Shown in pieces: positions 18,472-28,469 of a stretch of DNA of 64,000 bases; the first letter of the stretch is position 1; each line of letters begins with the position of its first letter. The position numbers were made by a program, and so were the translations under genes. A model generated the notes under the pieces. The model saw only the letters and a program-made list of their open reading frames with translations. It was not told the origin of the DNA and did no database searches. This stretch comes from a virus: positions 1 through 64,000 of IMG/VR virus record IMGVR_UViG_3300027782_000034; one strand, 5' to 3'.

Positions 18472-20541
18472 TTAAATTATTGTAGTTTGTCCTGCTTCTC
18501 CACTGTCTTTTTCAGGTAGTGGAAAACCACCACCTGTTCCTACATATAAGTTACCTGTTTCATCTACAGGTTGAGGATTATTTTCAACATCTAGGGCAGG
18601 GTTATATGGTGGGGATAGTTGCGAAGCTAATACATCTGCGGGGCTTAAGGTTCGCTGCGTACCTACATCATCGGAGGGGAAAGCGTCCAAGGGATCAAAA
18701 ATTCCTCCAGCGATAGGCCCCAATATGCGGGCTAATCCTGTTGCATCAACAGAACTTGCACTCGGAGTTGTTTCAGCTCCTTCGCTACCTACTCCAACGC
18801 TAGGATTAGGTAATGCCCCAGCTACCGGCTCTTTTTTAGGCACTGTGAGTCCTGGAACTAGTGGTGCATACTTAAAATAATTGTTTCCAAAGAATGGATG
18901 TCGCTGCATTGAAAATCTTCCGTCCGCTGAATTATTTTCAACTTCTGTGCGTAGATTAGTTAATTCAAAAGCGGTAGTGGCTGAAGCTTGTTCTGCATTA
19001 ATAGATATATGTACCTTAGCTACAAGCCCATACATATTCGTTGCCAAGGTATCCACGCCAGCTGATAGGTATTTATCTCCTTTGGCTTCTATCATTATGG
19101 TCGTACCAGGGGTAATATCAAACCTAAGCTTACCTACTACAGTGCCTTCTCTACCACGCAAGGCATTAATGGCATATATAAGTTTTGCATATTCCGCCAT
19201 TGCGTCATTCCAGTCATCTGCTTCAGTACCTATATCCCGATTTATTGCTACCTCATCAATACCAGTTGCGTCGTGCGAAGGTTCATTCATCGTTTTTATT
19301 ATATCTGCGTTACCATCCGCAGCTTGCGGATCTTGGTTAACCCAATCATCTAGCCAACTCGGAGCTTTTACAAATATCCACATACCATCATTTGCTGGAA
19401 AATTATCTGCAGTTTTAGCCACATAGGTAGCACCACAGCAAACCTTTGGATCTTGAGATCTGTTAAGAGTTCCCATTTGAAAATTACCCATAACACCTAC
19501 CCCATAGAGAGGTCGCTGACATTGTGTAGATAAATCAAAATCTACATATTCTCCTGCTTTAAGTATTACCTGCGCCTCTTTTGCCATAGGAAGAATAGGA
19601 GCCACAATTGCTCCAGATGCCCAAGGAATAACCCCGCAGCCAAAATCTGTTAACATTGAACCAATCATCATACTCCACATACTTGTACCAGAAAGCGAAG
19701 CTGCAACATGTTCTCCAATAGCTGTGGCTGCTTTTTGTGTTTGTGCTCCAGGCACTAACAAAGGGTAATCATCAAGATACTTGTCTACTTCTGTTCCAGT
19801 TGCAGCATTAGAAATACCTTGCCATCTACCTTTGCCATCAATTACTGACGCTGCCATTTCATTAGCTTCTATATCAGCTTTTGGACCATCGACTCCTTGA
19901 CACCAAGCTGTACCCTCGTGGGTTTGGAGCTGATTTTCTTTGGAAACATTTTTTAAAACTTTAAGCACAGCCGCACTAAAATCGGTTTCTAAATCAACTT
20001 TGAGCGTATTTATAAATTTATCTGCAGCCCTTCCGGCCCCTGACCCTTCAAGGTGTATAGGCAGCATAAGATCGCTAGGAGATCCTGGCACTACATCTTT
20101 ACTTCCACCGGAAGAAAGAGCCAAATCTACTAATTGATTTACCAAATTCAAAACTAAACTGACACGACCCGCCGAACGGCGATAGCTTATGCCTGAAACA
20201 TATCCAATAAAAATAGTGGCATCGTTAGCAATTGGAAAAGATTCTTTTGTACCATCTATCCCACGAGGAGACCAATCCCCTAGATTACCTCGGATAAATA
20301 CGCGCACTGCCGCCATCTGTTTAATTGCGTTTATCTGCGGATAGATGGACGAGACATCTCCAGTCCTAGCATCTCGCCCAAGTGCCACTAGTGCCGTAGC
20401 CTTTGGAATATCGTTTTGCCCATAACTCATACTAAACTGAGATACTGGAATTTGATCGCCTCCAATGCGTAGTACTAATGATGCTCCGCCATCTCGTGCA
20501 GATAAGTCCACCATTGCCCAGTTAGTTGATTTATCTGCCAT
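18472..20541 (-). CDS. Putative baseplate hub protein
   Basis: 689 residues. The N-terminal region (residues 15-160: LVLRIGGDQIPVSQFSMSYG, later IFIGYVSGI) resembles the beta-barrel domains of tail hub proteins of the gp27/phage D type. The C-terminal ~120 residues are Pro/Gly-rich and probably disordered. The gene lies between the tape-measure block and the gp25/J wedge genes, the normal hub position. It overlaps the upstream gene by 11 bases. The call rests mainly on position and fold style. Confidence 0.5.
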   Translation of the reverse strand: MADKSTNWAMVDLSARDGGASLVLRIGGDQIPVSQFSMSYGQNDIPKATALVALGRDARTGDVSSIYPQINAIKQMAAVRVFIRGNLGDWSPRGIDGTKESFPIANDATIFIGYVSGISYRRSAGRVSLVLNLVNQLVDLALSSGGSKDVVPGSPSDLMLPIHLEGSGAGRAADKFINTLKVDLETDFSAAVLKVLKNVSKENQLQTHEGTAWCQGVDGPKADIEANEMAASVIDGKGRWQGISNAATGTEVDKYLDDYPLLVPGAQTQKAATAIGEHVAASLSGTSMWSMMIGSMLTDFGCGVIPWASGAIVAPILPMAKEAQVILKAGEYVDFDLSTQCQRPLYGVGVMGNFQMGTLNRSQDPKVCCGATYVAKTADNFPANDGMWIFVKAPSWLDDWVNQDPQAADGNADIIKTMNEPSHDATGIDEVAINRDIGTEADDWNDAMAEYAKLIYAINALRGREGTVVGKLRFDITPGTTIMIEAKGDKYLSAGVDTLATNMYGLVAKVHISINAEQASATTAFELTNLRTEVENNSADGRFSMQRHPFFGNNYFKYAPLVPGLTVPKKEPVAGALPNPSVGVGSEGAETTPSASSVDATGLARILGPIAGGIFDPLDAFPSDDVGTQRTLSPADVLASQLSPPYNPALDVENNPQPVDETGNLYVGTGGGFPLPEKDSGEAGQTTII

Positions 20542-21325
20542 TATATATTTCTTCCGTACGGTAAATCATTGCAAGTACCACGCTTCCTAGCCGATAAGCA
20601 AACTCAGGATGTTTTTCCCAGCAATTTCGGAAAGTAGCATAAGGCTCATCGGGAGATGTACCAAAGAGTTGAAGTAAGTAAGGCTCTCCAATACTACGAA
20701 ACCCTTTCTCAATTTCAGATAAGCTATTTTGTGGCCTAAGGTATCCTTGTATCCGCCAAGATATTGTGGGATCTGTTGTGCTCACACAAAACCTATAACC
20801 AGATAAAGGCAGTGTAAAGTATGGACTGATCCCATCAGTTAAAGTTAGTAGATGCTGTACATCTATTAAAGGAAAAGTAAGCCTTTGTACTTTAATGATT
20901 TCGCCTTCAAGTATGCTAATTTGATAATCAAAAGTAGCTTTTCCCGAAACATCTGGTTTGATTGGGGTTCCAGCCAAAGTAAGGGTCTGTGACGAGGTTC
21001 CGCCTTGTTGTGTAACCTTAGGTAAAAATGTGTTCTGCAGACTAAGTCTATTAACATTTAAGTCATAAGTAATGCGAGGATCTAATGCAAGGATATGGGA
21101 TTGTAACTCCGTAGCTTCAACCAATTGCAACAACTGCCAAGAACGATAATTCAGCATAGCACGGTCAGGGTCTGCACCAAAGAAACGAGAGCGAAACACA
21201 TCGAGGTAAGTGGGAAGTTCTAACTTTTCATAGCCTCTCGGAATCAGTTCTTCACCAGGACACTCAGGGAAATATCCTGGCCCTCCATCTATATTCAAAA
21301 GTAATGTGCGTGCGTGATTGAACAT
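20531..21325 (-). CDS. Hypothetical tail/baseplate protein
   Basis: 264 residues. Mixed helix and strand, no membrane segment or recognised motif. It starts 8 bases after the upstream stop and overlaps the hub gene by 11 bases, so it is translated with the hub. A hub-associated or tube-cap role is likely from order alone. Confidence 0.5.
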   Translation of the reverse strand: MFNHARTLLLNIDGGPGYFPECPGEELIPRGYEKLELPTYLDVFRSRFFGADPDRAMLNYRSWQLLQLVEATELQSHILALDPRITYDLNVNRLSLQNTFLPKVTQQGGTSSQTLTLAGTPIKPDVSGKATFDYQISILEGEIIKVQRLTFPLIDVQHLLTLTDGISPYFTLPLSGYRFCVSTTDPTISWRIQGYLRPQNSLSEIEKGFRSIGEPYLLQLFGTSPDEPYATFRNCWEKHPEFAYRLGSVVLAMIYRTEEIYNGR

Positions 21326-21333
21326 AAGTAGCC

Positions 21334-21819
21334 TTAATCTGTTGGGGGTAGTAAAGAAATAGTTAGATTAAAATTAATCGTTCTAGTCTGTGAGTCTTGT
21401 GCATCCCCAGTCAAAGCAGTAACAAAACCTTGAAAAGACTTGTTAACTCCGATGGTCACCACTACAGGTTCTTTGCGTACCGATATACGATTTGTCTCGT
21501 ACCATTTAAATAATTTTTCAAAACCATGTTCAGGAGCACTGACTCCACCATTGGCACAAGGTTGTGCAAAGCATATGCCATGAAGATCTACCTGCCCCAT
21601 CCTATCTCCAAAAACATAAATATACACATCATTACCAATTGTGTGCAGAAATTGAAAATTTCCTGCAGCAGCAACGCCGATTCGAGTGATAATAGTAGTA
21701 TGCTGCGTAAATGTAATTGGAGTGTTTCCAACTACATTCCCCATAGAAATAGCTCCTTCCGCAACCGCATCAGGAAGCAGGAATACTCGACCAGTATTTC
21801 TCGAAAAAACGACTGGCAT
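21334..21819 (-). CDS. Putative tail tube-baseplate junction protein
   Basis: 161 residues. A compact beta-rich protein with FLHTIGNDVYIYVFGDRMGQ and a WYETNRISVRKEPVVVTIG segment, the style of small tube-like or tube-initiator proteins that sit between tape measure and hub in contractile tails. It starts 10 bases after the tape-measure stop. Family assignment is tentative. Confidence 0.45.
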   Translation of the reverse strand: MPVVFSRNTGRVFLLPDAVAEGAISMGNVVGNTPITFTQHTTIITRIGVAAAGNFQFLHTIGNDVYIYVFGDRMGQVDLHGICFAQPCANGGVSAPEHGFEKLFKWYETNRISVRKEPVVVTIGVNKSFQGFVTALTGDAQDSQTRTINFNLTISLLPPTD

Positions 21820-21829
21820 ATCTTACTCC

Positions 21830-24800
21830 TTAGCGGGTACCACCAGTTGAAGTAGTATCGTTTAAAGTTCCTTCACCATTGATTGTGCCTTTAACTTGTA
21901 GTGTACCAGTTAGCTTCATGGTGCGATCAGCTTCCTTTTTAACTTCTGTTTCCACATCTCGCTTGCCAACTCGACCTAAAGACTCATTCAAATCTTTTTC
22001 TGTGTACTTGTCTTTTTTATCTTTCATACCTAAAAACTCAGTCTTCTTCATTGTGCTTTCTAAGGCATCCTCAGACATACCATGCTTCTTTGCTAATGCT
22101 TTTTTTGCGTCTGGTGTTTTAGCTGCAGCATATTCATCCGTAAGCATGTCCAGCTTATCAATGGCTGAAGTTTTGCTATCTCCGATTGTGGTTAACTTGC
22201 CTACATCTTTAAGGACATTAGCAACCATCTGCTTGTTGCGGTCTCCAGACTCACCCTTACCGCCACCTTTACCCATCTCTTCCTTAAACTTCTGACGATC
22301 TTCTTTAGATGTCTTACCGAAAGAATCAGCTAGAGTATTCATGGCATCGCTGCCTAAATCTTTGTCAGCAAGCTCTTTAGCCTGTTTTTTGCCAGCTATT
22401 TCTTGCTCCTTTTGAATACCTCTATACTTAACGATGTCTTCATCAGACATACCGCTATCTTTTAACTTTTTATCTTCTGCAGCTATGATCGCTTTACTTT
22501 TTTCAAGCTGTTCTAATTTACCTTGATTATCTAAAAGTTGACCATACTTTTTAACATCTTCTGGTTTGTTTATATCTAAACCAGCTTCTTTCATCTTTTC
22601 TGCTTTATCGTCAGTCTTCTTTGTTACGAGTCCTCGTAACCTTTCTACTTCCTTTTGTGCCCCAGGATTTTCTGGCCTTTTCTCTAATGCAATTTCTGCT
22701 TTTCGCAGTTGCTCTTTTGTAGATTTTAATGATGCTTCTTCTTGTCTTGCTTTTTGTAACTGCTCCTTAGCCGTGCCTCTACCCTTACCACCCACCTTGT
22801 CTGGATCATCTTTAAACAATCTAAGATTAGGATCAGCTTCTTTACTTTCGTCCTTTAAGCCTTCTTCGTACTTCTTAACATCTTCAGCTTTGCTACTGTC
22901 TAAACCTACTTCTTTCATTCGTTCTGATTTATCTTTATTCCTAATTGCCAAGACATTCTCTAACTTAGCTACATCTTCTTTTGCCTTTTCCGATTCTGGA
23001 TCTTTTGCTAATACTTCTTTTGCTTTTGCTAATTGATCTTTTGTGCCCTTTAATTCCACTTCTTCTTTCTTTGCTATTTCAAGCTTTTCTGTAGCAGTTT
23101 TACCTTTCTTAGCTGGATCATCTTTAAACAACCTAAGATTAGGGTCAGCTGCTTTACCTTCGTCTTTTAAACCTTCTTCATACTTTTTAACATCTTCAGC
23201 TTTGCTACTATCCAGCCCCGCTTCTTTCATGCGTGCAGATTTATCTTCAGTCTTCTTTGTTACAAGACCTTGCAAATGATCTACTTTTGCTTTAACACTT
23301 TTTGATTCCGGATCTTTTGCTAGTTCTTCTTTTGCTTTTTCTAATTCAGTTTTTGTATCAGTTAATGATGCTTCTTCTTTCTTTGCTGTTTCAAGCTTTT
23401 CTACTGCAGTAATGCCCTTCTTTTCTGGGTCGTCTTTGAACATGTTAGGGGTAGTTGCTTTACCTTCAGTTGCTAAGCGTTGCTCATACTTCTTAACATC
23501 TTCGGCTTTTTTGCTATCTAACCCAGCCTCTTTCATGCGAGCAGATTTTATTTCAGTCTGCTCTGCTACTGATCCTTGTAATCGATCTACTTCTGCCTTG
23601 GCTTCTTTAGATTTTGGATCTTTTGCTAATGCTGCCTGTGCTTCTTTTAATTGGTTTTTCGTATCAGTTAAGGTTACTTCCCCTTTCCTTGCTATTTCAA
23701 GCTTTTCTGCCCCAGTAACACCTTTCGTGGTCTCATCCTTAAACAGTTTAAGTTTAGGATCAATAACCCCATCTTTAGCAGCTTTGCGGTATTCTTCTTC
23801 CGTCATACCTAAAGCTTCTGCTTCCTTTTTAATATCTTTTGTTTCTTCTTTAGAAATAGTCTCTAAGGATTTAATCTGTTCCTTAGTTAGACTCGATAAC
23901 CCTTTCATTCCTTCTGCCGATTTGATTAAAGTTTTTTGTTCTTCCGTCATTTTTGATGTATCAATTTTTGCACCAGCTGCAATTTGGCTAGTGATTTTTT
24001 TCATATCTAAACCAGCCGTAGCCTTCTTAACATCTATGTTGTTTAAAGTGGCAGCAGAACTAATAGCTTGTAGCCCTGTTTCTTGTGCACTTGATACATC
24101 CTTACCCATCATCTCTTTTGCCATTGTCTTAGTTGCATCTGTTGGCTTAAGTAGCTCGGCATAGGTCTGCCCCGCTCCGCCAGACATACCCTCTATCGAA
24201 TCTTTCATCGTTCCAACTAGGTCTTTGGATTTAAGCGAAAGGTAAGCAGCATAATGCTTTTCGTTAAGATTCTTTGACCCGCCTATGTCTTGACCCGCAG
24301 CTTTTAACCGCTCAGTTACTGTGGTCTTTTCTGCGTCAGACAATTTACCAAGGTCGGTTTTAACCTTGGCATAGTTTTCTTCTGTCATCGCAGCCCCGCC
24401 ACTGCTAACCATCTTGCCAACATTCCCATCAAAATACTTATTCGCCATAGTCTGAAGTTCTTCTTCAGCTTCTCGACTTTGCTTTGCAGCTATTATTGAG
24501 CGGGCACCTCCACGACTAACCGCTTTGGCATCAGATAGAAATTCTCGTCTTGTGTCAGAAAGACTACCTATTCGGGATTCGGTGTCTTGAGCTGCTCGCT
24601 GGCCTTCGGAAGATGTTGCGTAGGTATTTGCAGAATCTCTTTTCTTTGTAACTTCTGCTTCGGTTTTCCCATAAAACTGCTCAACTTGTTTGTTGTCAAT
24701 ATACTTGCTGACAATTGCTGCTCTGTCTTCAGTTTTGGCTGCAGCTAGGTCTTTGCGAAGCTGATCTTTATCTTTACCTTTTAACCCTTCAAACTTGGCA

Positions 24801-27800
24801 ATATCTGCACCCTTACCACTCAAAGTTTCTTCTGCTCCAAGTATTCCTAGACTGCGTAACTGATTCTCCGCAATTAATTGATCTTCAGCTTTTCGGCTTA
24901 ACTGCTTTTCATTCTCTTTATATTCTTTGCGGGCAGCGGGAGTAAGGGCATTAATTTCTTCTGTAGTAGCTTTCTTTTGTTGTCCTTCCATCTCTGTCCG
25001 CATCTTCTCTGTTCGGTCTTCAACCGCTTTAGCTGTCGGCTTCATTTCTACATCACTGCGTCGCTTTTGAATAATTGCATCTTGGACTTCTTTATCTTTT
25101 AAACCACCAACCGTGGCTTCTGTTCCTAGTTCTTCCCTCATCTCCCTAGCTCGGGAATCTACGGAAGCTACATTACTTCTTAACTTTTCCTTTACTCGTG
25201 CGCGTGCCGCCTCTTCCGTAGCCCCGCTGGCAATCGCTTTATCGTAAGTTTCTTTAGCTTCTGGAGACATCTTTTTTATATCGCCAGCTGCTATTTTATC
25301 CGCTTCTTGTAATTTGTTAGTGCGATCTTTTTCAGCAATTACTCGTAAGTCATTGTCTGTAAGTTTTGTTGTGCTAGCTCCTTTTCTTTCTAGATCTGTC
25401 ACAGTAGCAGTCGCACCGCTTACCCGCACTTGCTCTATTCGGTTGAAGTGATCTAATTCTCGTGCAGCTTCTTTACCTTTAGCAATATCGGCTTGATTAA
25501 ATTCTCCTTCTTTATCTGTAAGCCCAAGACTATCTGCCAGCTCCCGACTAGCTGTCACATGCTTCTTCAGCATTACTGTCTCTTCTTTAATCTCTTTTTG
25601 AATTCTCTTTTTATCTTCGGGGCTGGCACCTTGTAGCTGATTAGTTAAACTTTCAATCTTAGACTGGCTAGCCCGCACACTTTCCAAAGGTTTGTTTAAT
25701 TGTTTAGAGGCTTCGTCCATGTCCCCAGCAAACATATCTCCCAGCATTGTATCTAGATTAGCTTCTCCGCCTCGATCTCCCTGCTTCTGCAATGCAGTGG
25801 AAGCCCGCTGTAAGAAGCTACCTTTTGGCCCTAATCCCGACATCGCTTCGTTTATACCTGCGCGTGCGGATACTTCAGCTTGCTTGTCTTCCCGACTTTC
25901 TCTTACAGCCTTGCCGTGAGTTTGAGCATAAGAAGTTGCATCCATGTCTAGTCTTGTGCGTAGTACTGACTCCCTTTGTCCAAAGGAAGTAGCAGCCATG
26001 TTTTGAGCTTCTGCATCGGTTAAAGTTACCCCACGATTACCCGCCTCTGATTGTAGGGCATCTGCAATGGCTTGATTTCTTTGTTTTGGATCTTGTAGCT
26101 GCTCCATGGTCAGTTCATCGGTAGCCGTTGTAGCTGCTTTACCTAATGCTGCAGCAATTTCTGCACGCTCCTTAGGGCTTGAAACTTGGTCTTTAAGTGC
26201 TTTGTTTGAAGATAATCGATTAGCTGTGCTTCTTTCAATTTCTCTAGCAACCTCAGCTGGCTGCTGGCGCAGTGCCGCCTGTTGTCTTTCCTCGTTAGTA
26301 GACAAAGCACGTAAATTGGAAGTGGTATCTCCTAGCATCATATTAAAGTCAGAGGTGCTCATACCTTCCACAGCACCCCTACCAACTATACTTCTAAATT
26401 CACTTTCTTTAGTTGGGGTATTCTTTGTCTTAGATTTACCATTATCATCTACAAATGTGTAAGTGTGTGCTCCCGAGTCGGCAGCTGCCAACACAGCTTT
26501 CATTTCCCGCCCAGCCTCATTCTCAGCAAACCCTCCAGCTTCTTCGATGCGTGTTAAAGCACCTAAAGCGTTATTCATCTGTGAGCCCATACCACGAGAG
26601 AATAAACCCATGGATGCTTGTTCTGCTTGTTCTCGGTTTAATGCACCAAATCCGGTAGCTCCGCCATGCTCAGCGAAAGCCATACCCGTAGTAGTTCCAA
26701 CCTTAAGTGATGCAGGATTAAAATGAACCCCATACCCACCCATCATCTGAGAGTTCTGCGTGTTAGCATACTGATTCATTGCAGCTAGTTGGTCGATACT
26801 TTTACCCGAAAGTTGAGACATAGCCTGCATATCTCGAACCATCGAGGTAAGCTGCCCTGGACTAAATTTTTGCATTTGTCCTGAGGTCATGGCTTTAAGC
26901 GCATTTATCAATTTAGGTACAGGTGCGTTTGCGTCTCCATTTTCTCCAAACACTTCACGGATAGCAGAGAGTGACCCAACATAGCCTTGTAACTGGTCTG
27001 CCACTTGTCTAGCGTCGTCCTTGCCCATTTTAGCGGAGACAGTGGAATCCTTGCGTAGTTTAGTTAATGCTTCATTAGATAAGTTAGAGAGGTTGGTATC
27101 ATCATTAATCTCAACTCCAGCCTTTTTACCTATAGCTTTTAAATCCATCCCCTGCTCTCTGCCTTCTTGCAGCGATTGGATGGTGCGATCACGCAAACTT
27201 CCGGTAGGTCCAACTAATCCTTCTGAAGACAACTGCCGGTATGCTTGTCCCATGTCTCCGGCACGCATGCCATTCATCTGAGCCATGTTATCTTTAGAAA
27301 ACATGTTTTCAAAAACATTGTTAACTAGGTTTTTATTTGATTCAGTGCTGTAACCCATTTTGCCTGTGATAGGATCTGCGCGGTAACGATTTGCTTCCAT
27401 CATCTGACCGGCCATCGCTTGTACGCTACCTTTTTCTCCAGAAATTGCATCCATAAAATCAGGAGCAACCATTGAAAGAGTAGGCCCAAGCGAAGCAACG
27501 GTATCGGATATATTACGAGCTGCTTCTCGCTGTTTACGGTCAAACGGAACTCCAGCCAAGGCTGCAGCTCCACGGAAAGATCGATAGATACCATCAGCGT
27601 CTTGACTCGCTACTCCTGCGCTAACATCGTTCTTCATCCGTAAATGTTCACGAGTACGATGTGCTTGCATGTAAGAACCAGCATTGCCCATCGGCAGCAA
27701 GCCTTGCTGCTGCATCTGTCCTGATAGGTAAGAGTTACCAACAGCACCTGCTAGCATGCCACCTATGCCATACTGCTGTAAGTTAAGAGGGGCTAAGGGA

Positions 27801-27964
27801 GATGTGTCAGGGAGTGAGTTACCTTGTATCGCAGGACTATACCCTTTAGCTAATTGTGCTAAATACCCCGCACCACCCGAGGGATGCGGGCTAAATTGCC
27901 CACCAGGCAGCAGTCCTTGTGTTGCATCCTGCATCCACGATAGTTGGCTGGGATCCATGGTCAT
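21830..27964 (-). CDS. Tail tape measure protein
   Basis: 2044 residues, the longest gene in the window. It is predominantly helical, low in aromatics and Cys, with a Gly/Met/Gln-rich start and a long Lys/Glu/Ala-rich coiled-coil second half. Four tandem ~102-residue repeats lie at bases ~22518-23746, each starting LFKDD/MFKDD and containing GLDSSKAEDVKKY. It overlaps the chaperone extension by 4 bases, the diagnostic order of chaperone (frameshifted) then tape measure. Tape measures set tail length, so the protein predicts a long tail (about 300 nm at ~0.15 nm per residue, a rule of thumb). The repeats may be a means of changing tail length. Confidence 0.85.
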   Translation of the reverse strand: MTMDPSQLSWMQDATQGLLPGGQFSPHPSGGAGYLAQLAKGYSPAIQGNSLPDTSPLAPLNLQQYGIGGMLAGAVGNSYLSGQMQQQGLLPMGNAGSYMQAHRTREHLRMKNDVSAGVASQDADGIYRSFRGAAALAGVPFDRKQREAARNISDTVASLGPTLSMVAPDFMDAISGEKGSVQAMAGQMMEANRYRADPITGKMGYSTESNKNLVNNVFENMFSKDNMAQMNGMRAGDMGQAYRQLSSEGLVGPTGSLRDRTIQSLQEGREQGMDLKAIGKKAGVEINDDTNLSNLSNEALTKLRKDSTVSAKMGKDDARQVADQLQGYVGSLSAIREVFGENGDANAPVPKLINALKAMTSGQMQKFSPGQLTSMVRDMQAMSQLSGKSIDQLAAMNQYANTQNSQMMGGYGVHFNPASLKVGTTTGMAFAEHGGATGFGALNREQAEQASMGLFSRGMGSQMNNALGALTRIEEAGGFAENEAGREMKAVLAAADSGAHTYTFVDDNGKSKTKNTPTKESEFRSIVGRGAVEGMSTSDFNMMLGDTTSNLRALSTNEERQQAALRQQPAEVAREIERSTANRLSSNKALKDQVSSPKERAEIAAALGKAATTATDELTMEQLQDPKQRNQAIADALQSEAGNRGVTLTDAEAQNMAATSFGQRESVLRTRLDMDATSYAQTHGKAVRESREDKQAEVSARAGINEAMSGLGPKGSFLQRASTALQKQGDRGGEANLDTMLGDMFAGDMDEASKQLNKPLESVRASQSKIESLTNQLQGASPEDKKRIQKEIKEETVMLKKHVTASRELADSLGLTDKEGEFNQADIAKGKEAARELDHFNRIEQVRVSGATATVTDLERKGASTTKLTDNDLRVIAEKDRTNKLQEADKIAAGDIKKMSPEAKETYDKAIASGATEEAARARVKEKLRSNVASVDSRAREMREELGTEATVGGLKDKEVQDAIIQKRRSDVEMKPTAKAVEDRTEKMRTEMEGQQKKATTEEINALTPAARKEYKENEKQLSRKAEDQLIAENQLRSLGILGAEETLSGKGADIAKFEGLKGKDKDQLRKDLAAAKTEDRAAIVSKYIDNKQVEQFYGKTEAEVTKKRDSANTYATSSEGQRAAQDTESRIGSLSDTRREFLSDAKAVSRGGARSIIAAKQSREAEEELQTMANKYFDGNVGKMVSSGGAAMTEENYAKVKTDLGKLSDAEKTTVTERLKAAGQDIGGSKNLNEKHYAAYLSLKSKDLVGTMKDSIEGMSGGAGQTYAELLKPTDATKTMAKEMMGKDVSSAQETGLQAISSAATLNNIDVKKATAGLDMKKITSQIAAGAKIDTSKMTEEQKTLIKSAEGMKGLSSLTKEQIKSLETISKEETKDIKKEAEALGMTEEEYRKAAKDGVIDPKLKLFKDETTKGVTGAEKLEIARKGEVTLTDTKNQLKEAQAALAKDPKSKEAKAEVDRLQGSVAEQTEIKSARMKEAGLDSKKAEDVKKYEQRLATEGKATTPNMFKDDPEKKGITAVEKLETAKKEEASLTDTKTELEKAKEELAKDPESKSVKAKVDHLQGLVTKKTEDKSARMKEAGLDSSKAEDVKKYEEGLKDEGKAADPNLRLFKDDPAKKGKTATEKLEIAKKEEVELKGTKDQLAKAKEVLAKDPESEKAKEDVAKLENVLAIRNKDKSERMKEVGLDSSKAEDVKKYEEGLKDESKEADPNLRLFKDDPDKVGGKGRGTAKEQLQKARQEEASLKSTKEQLRKAEIALEKRPENPGAQKEVERLRGLVTKKTDDKAEKMKEAGLDINKPEDVKKYGQLLDNQGKLEQLEKSKAIIAAEDKKLKDSGMSDEDIVKYRGIQKEQEIAGKKQAKELADKDLGSDAMNTLADSFGKTSKEDRQKFKEEMGKGGGKGESGDRNKQMVANVLKDVGKLTTIGDSKTSAIDKLDMLTDEYAAAKTPDAKKALAKKHGMSEDALESTMKKTEFLGMKDKKDKYTEKDLNESLGRVGKRDVETEVKKEADRTMKLTGTLQVKGTINGEGTLNDTTSTGGTR
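22518..23746 (-). repeat. Four tandem ~307-base repeats within the tape measure gene
   Basis: Repeated elements include LFKDD, EKLE-A-K-E, L-KDPES and KMKEAGLDSSKAEDVKKY in each of four consecutive units of ~102 residues. Units 2 and 3 are most alike. The pattern suggests duplication within the coding frame. Confidence 0.85.
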
Positions 27965-28455
27965 TTTATGCGTCCTTGCTGTCTAAGCCGCTTTAACCTT
28001 ATATTCTCTAACTTGGTGTAAAACGAAGCTTCCTGTGCTGCCGCTTCATTTTGAGCCGCCACCACTCGGCTAGTCACGGACTCTGCTGCTTCTCCTACTT
28101 CCTTTTCCCACTTTGCTTTAGCTTCTAAATCGTCAGGGTCAAAGCCCATTAAAGCTTTCCACTGTTCTTTAAAACTTCCAACATCCTTAGTATGACGATC
28201 TTCTGAAGAACGACCAAGCCAAGGTCGCAAACTTCCTTCTAAATCTGCAAAAAGTTCTTTACATTCTTTTTGTAACTTAGAGAAATCTTCGGAAGAAAGC
28301 TTTGAACTAGAGACTAATGCTAATTGAAACTCATAGGCATGATGCAGAAGTTTTTCTCGAGAGGATTCTTCCATTGCTCGAATTAAGTATTTCCAACGAG
28401 TCCACCACATATTACTGTGTAAGTCTGCCTTACTGTAGTCGATTATTCCCTGCAA
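27961..28455 (-). CDS. Tail assembly chaperone extension, made by -1 frameshift from the upstream gene
   Basis: 164 residues counted from a TTG, but that codon has no ribosome binding site and is unlikely to be a true start. The frame is open upstream, through the stop of the gene at 28470-29426, back to the CCCAAATTTT slip site, and reads YERDRAAILTVRSA there. The natural product is therefore a fusion: 310 residues of the upstream protein plus 178 from this frame, ~488 in total. The equivalent is the G-T protein of lambda, which loads the tape measure for tube assembly. The sequence is helical and charged. It ends 4 bases inside the tape measure start. Confidence 0.8.
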   Translation of the reverse strand: MQGIIDYSKADLHSNMWWTRWKYLIRAMEESSREKLLHHAYEFQLALVSSSKLSSEDFSKLQKECKELFADLEGSLRPWLGRSSEDRHTKDVGSFKEQWKALMGFDPDDLEAKAKWEKEVGEAAESVTSRVVAAQNEAAAQEASFYTKLENIRLKRLRQQGRIK

Positions 28456-28469
28456 TGCCGACCGAACAG

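Noticed and set aside
23412-24164. 250-residue plus-strand frame
   Set aside because: Antisense to the tape measure coiled-coil region; low-complexity Ser/Leu/Phe composition is what antisense of Lys/Glu/Ala-rich coding gives.
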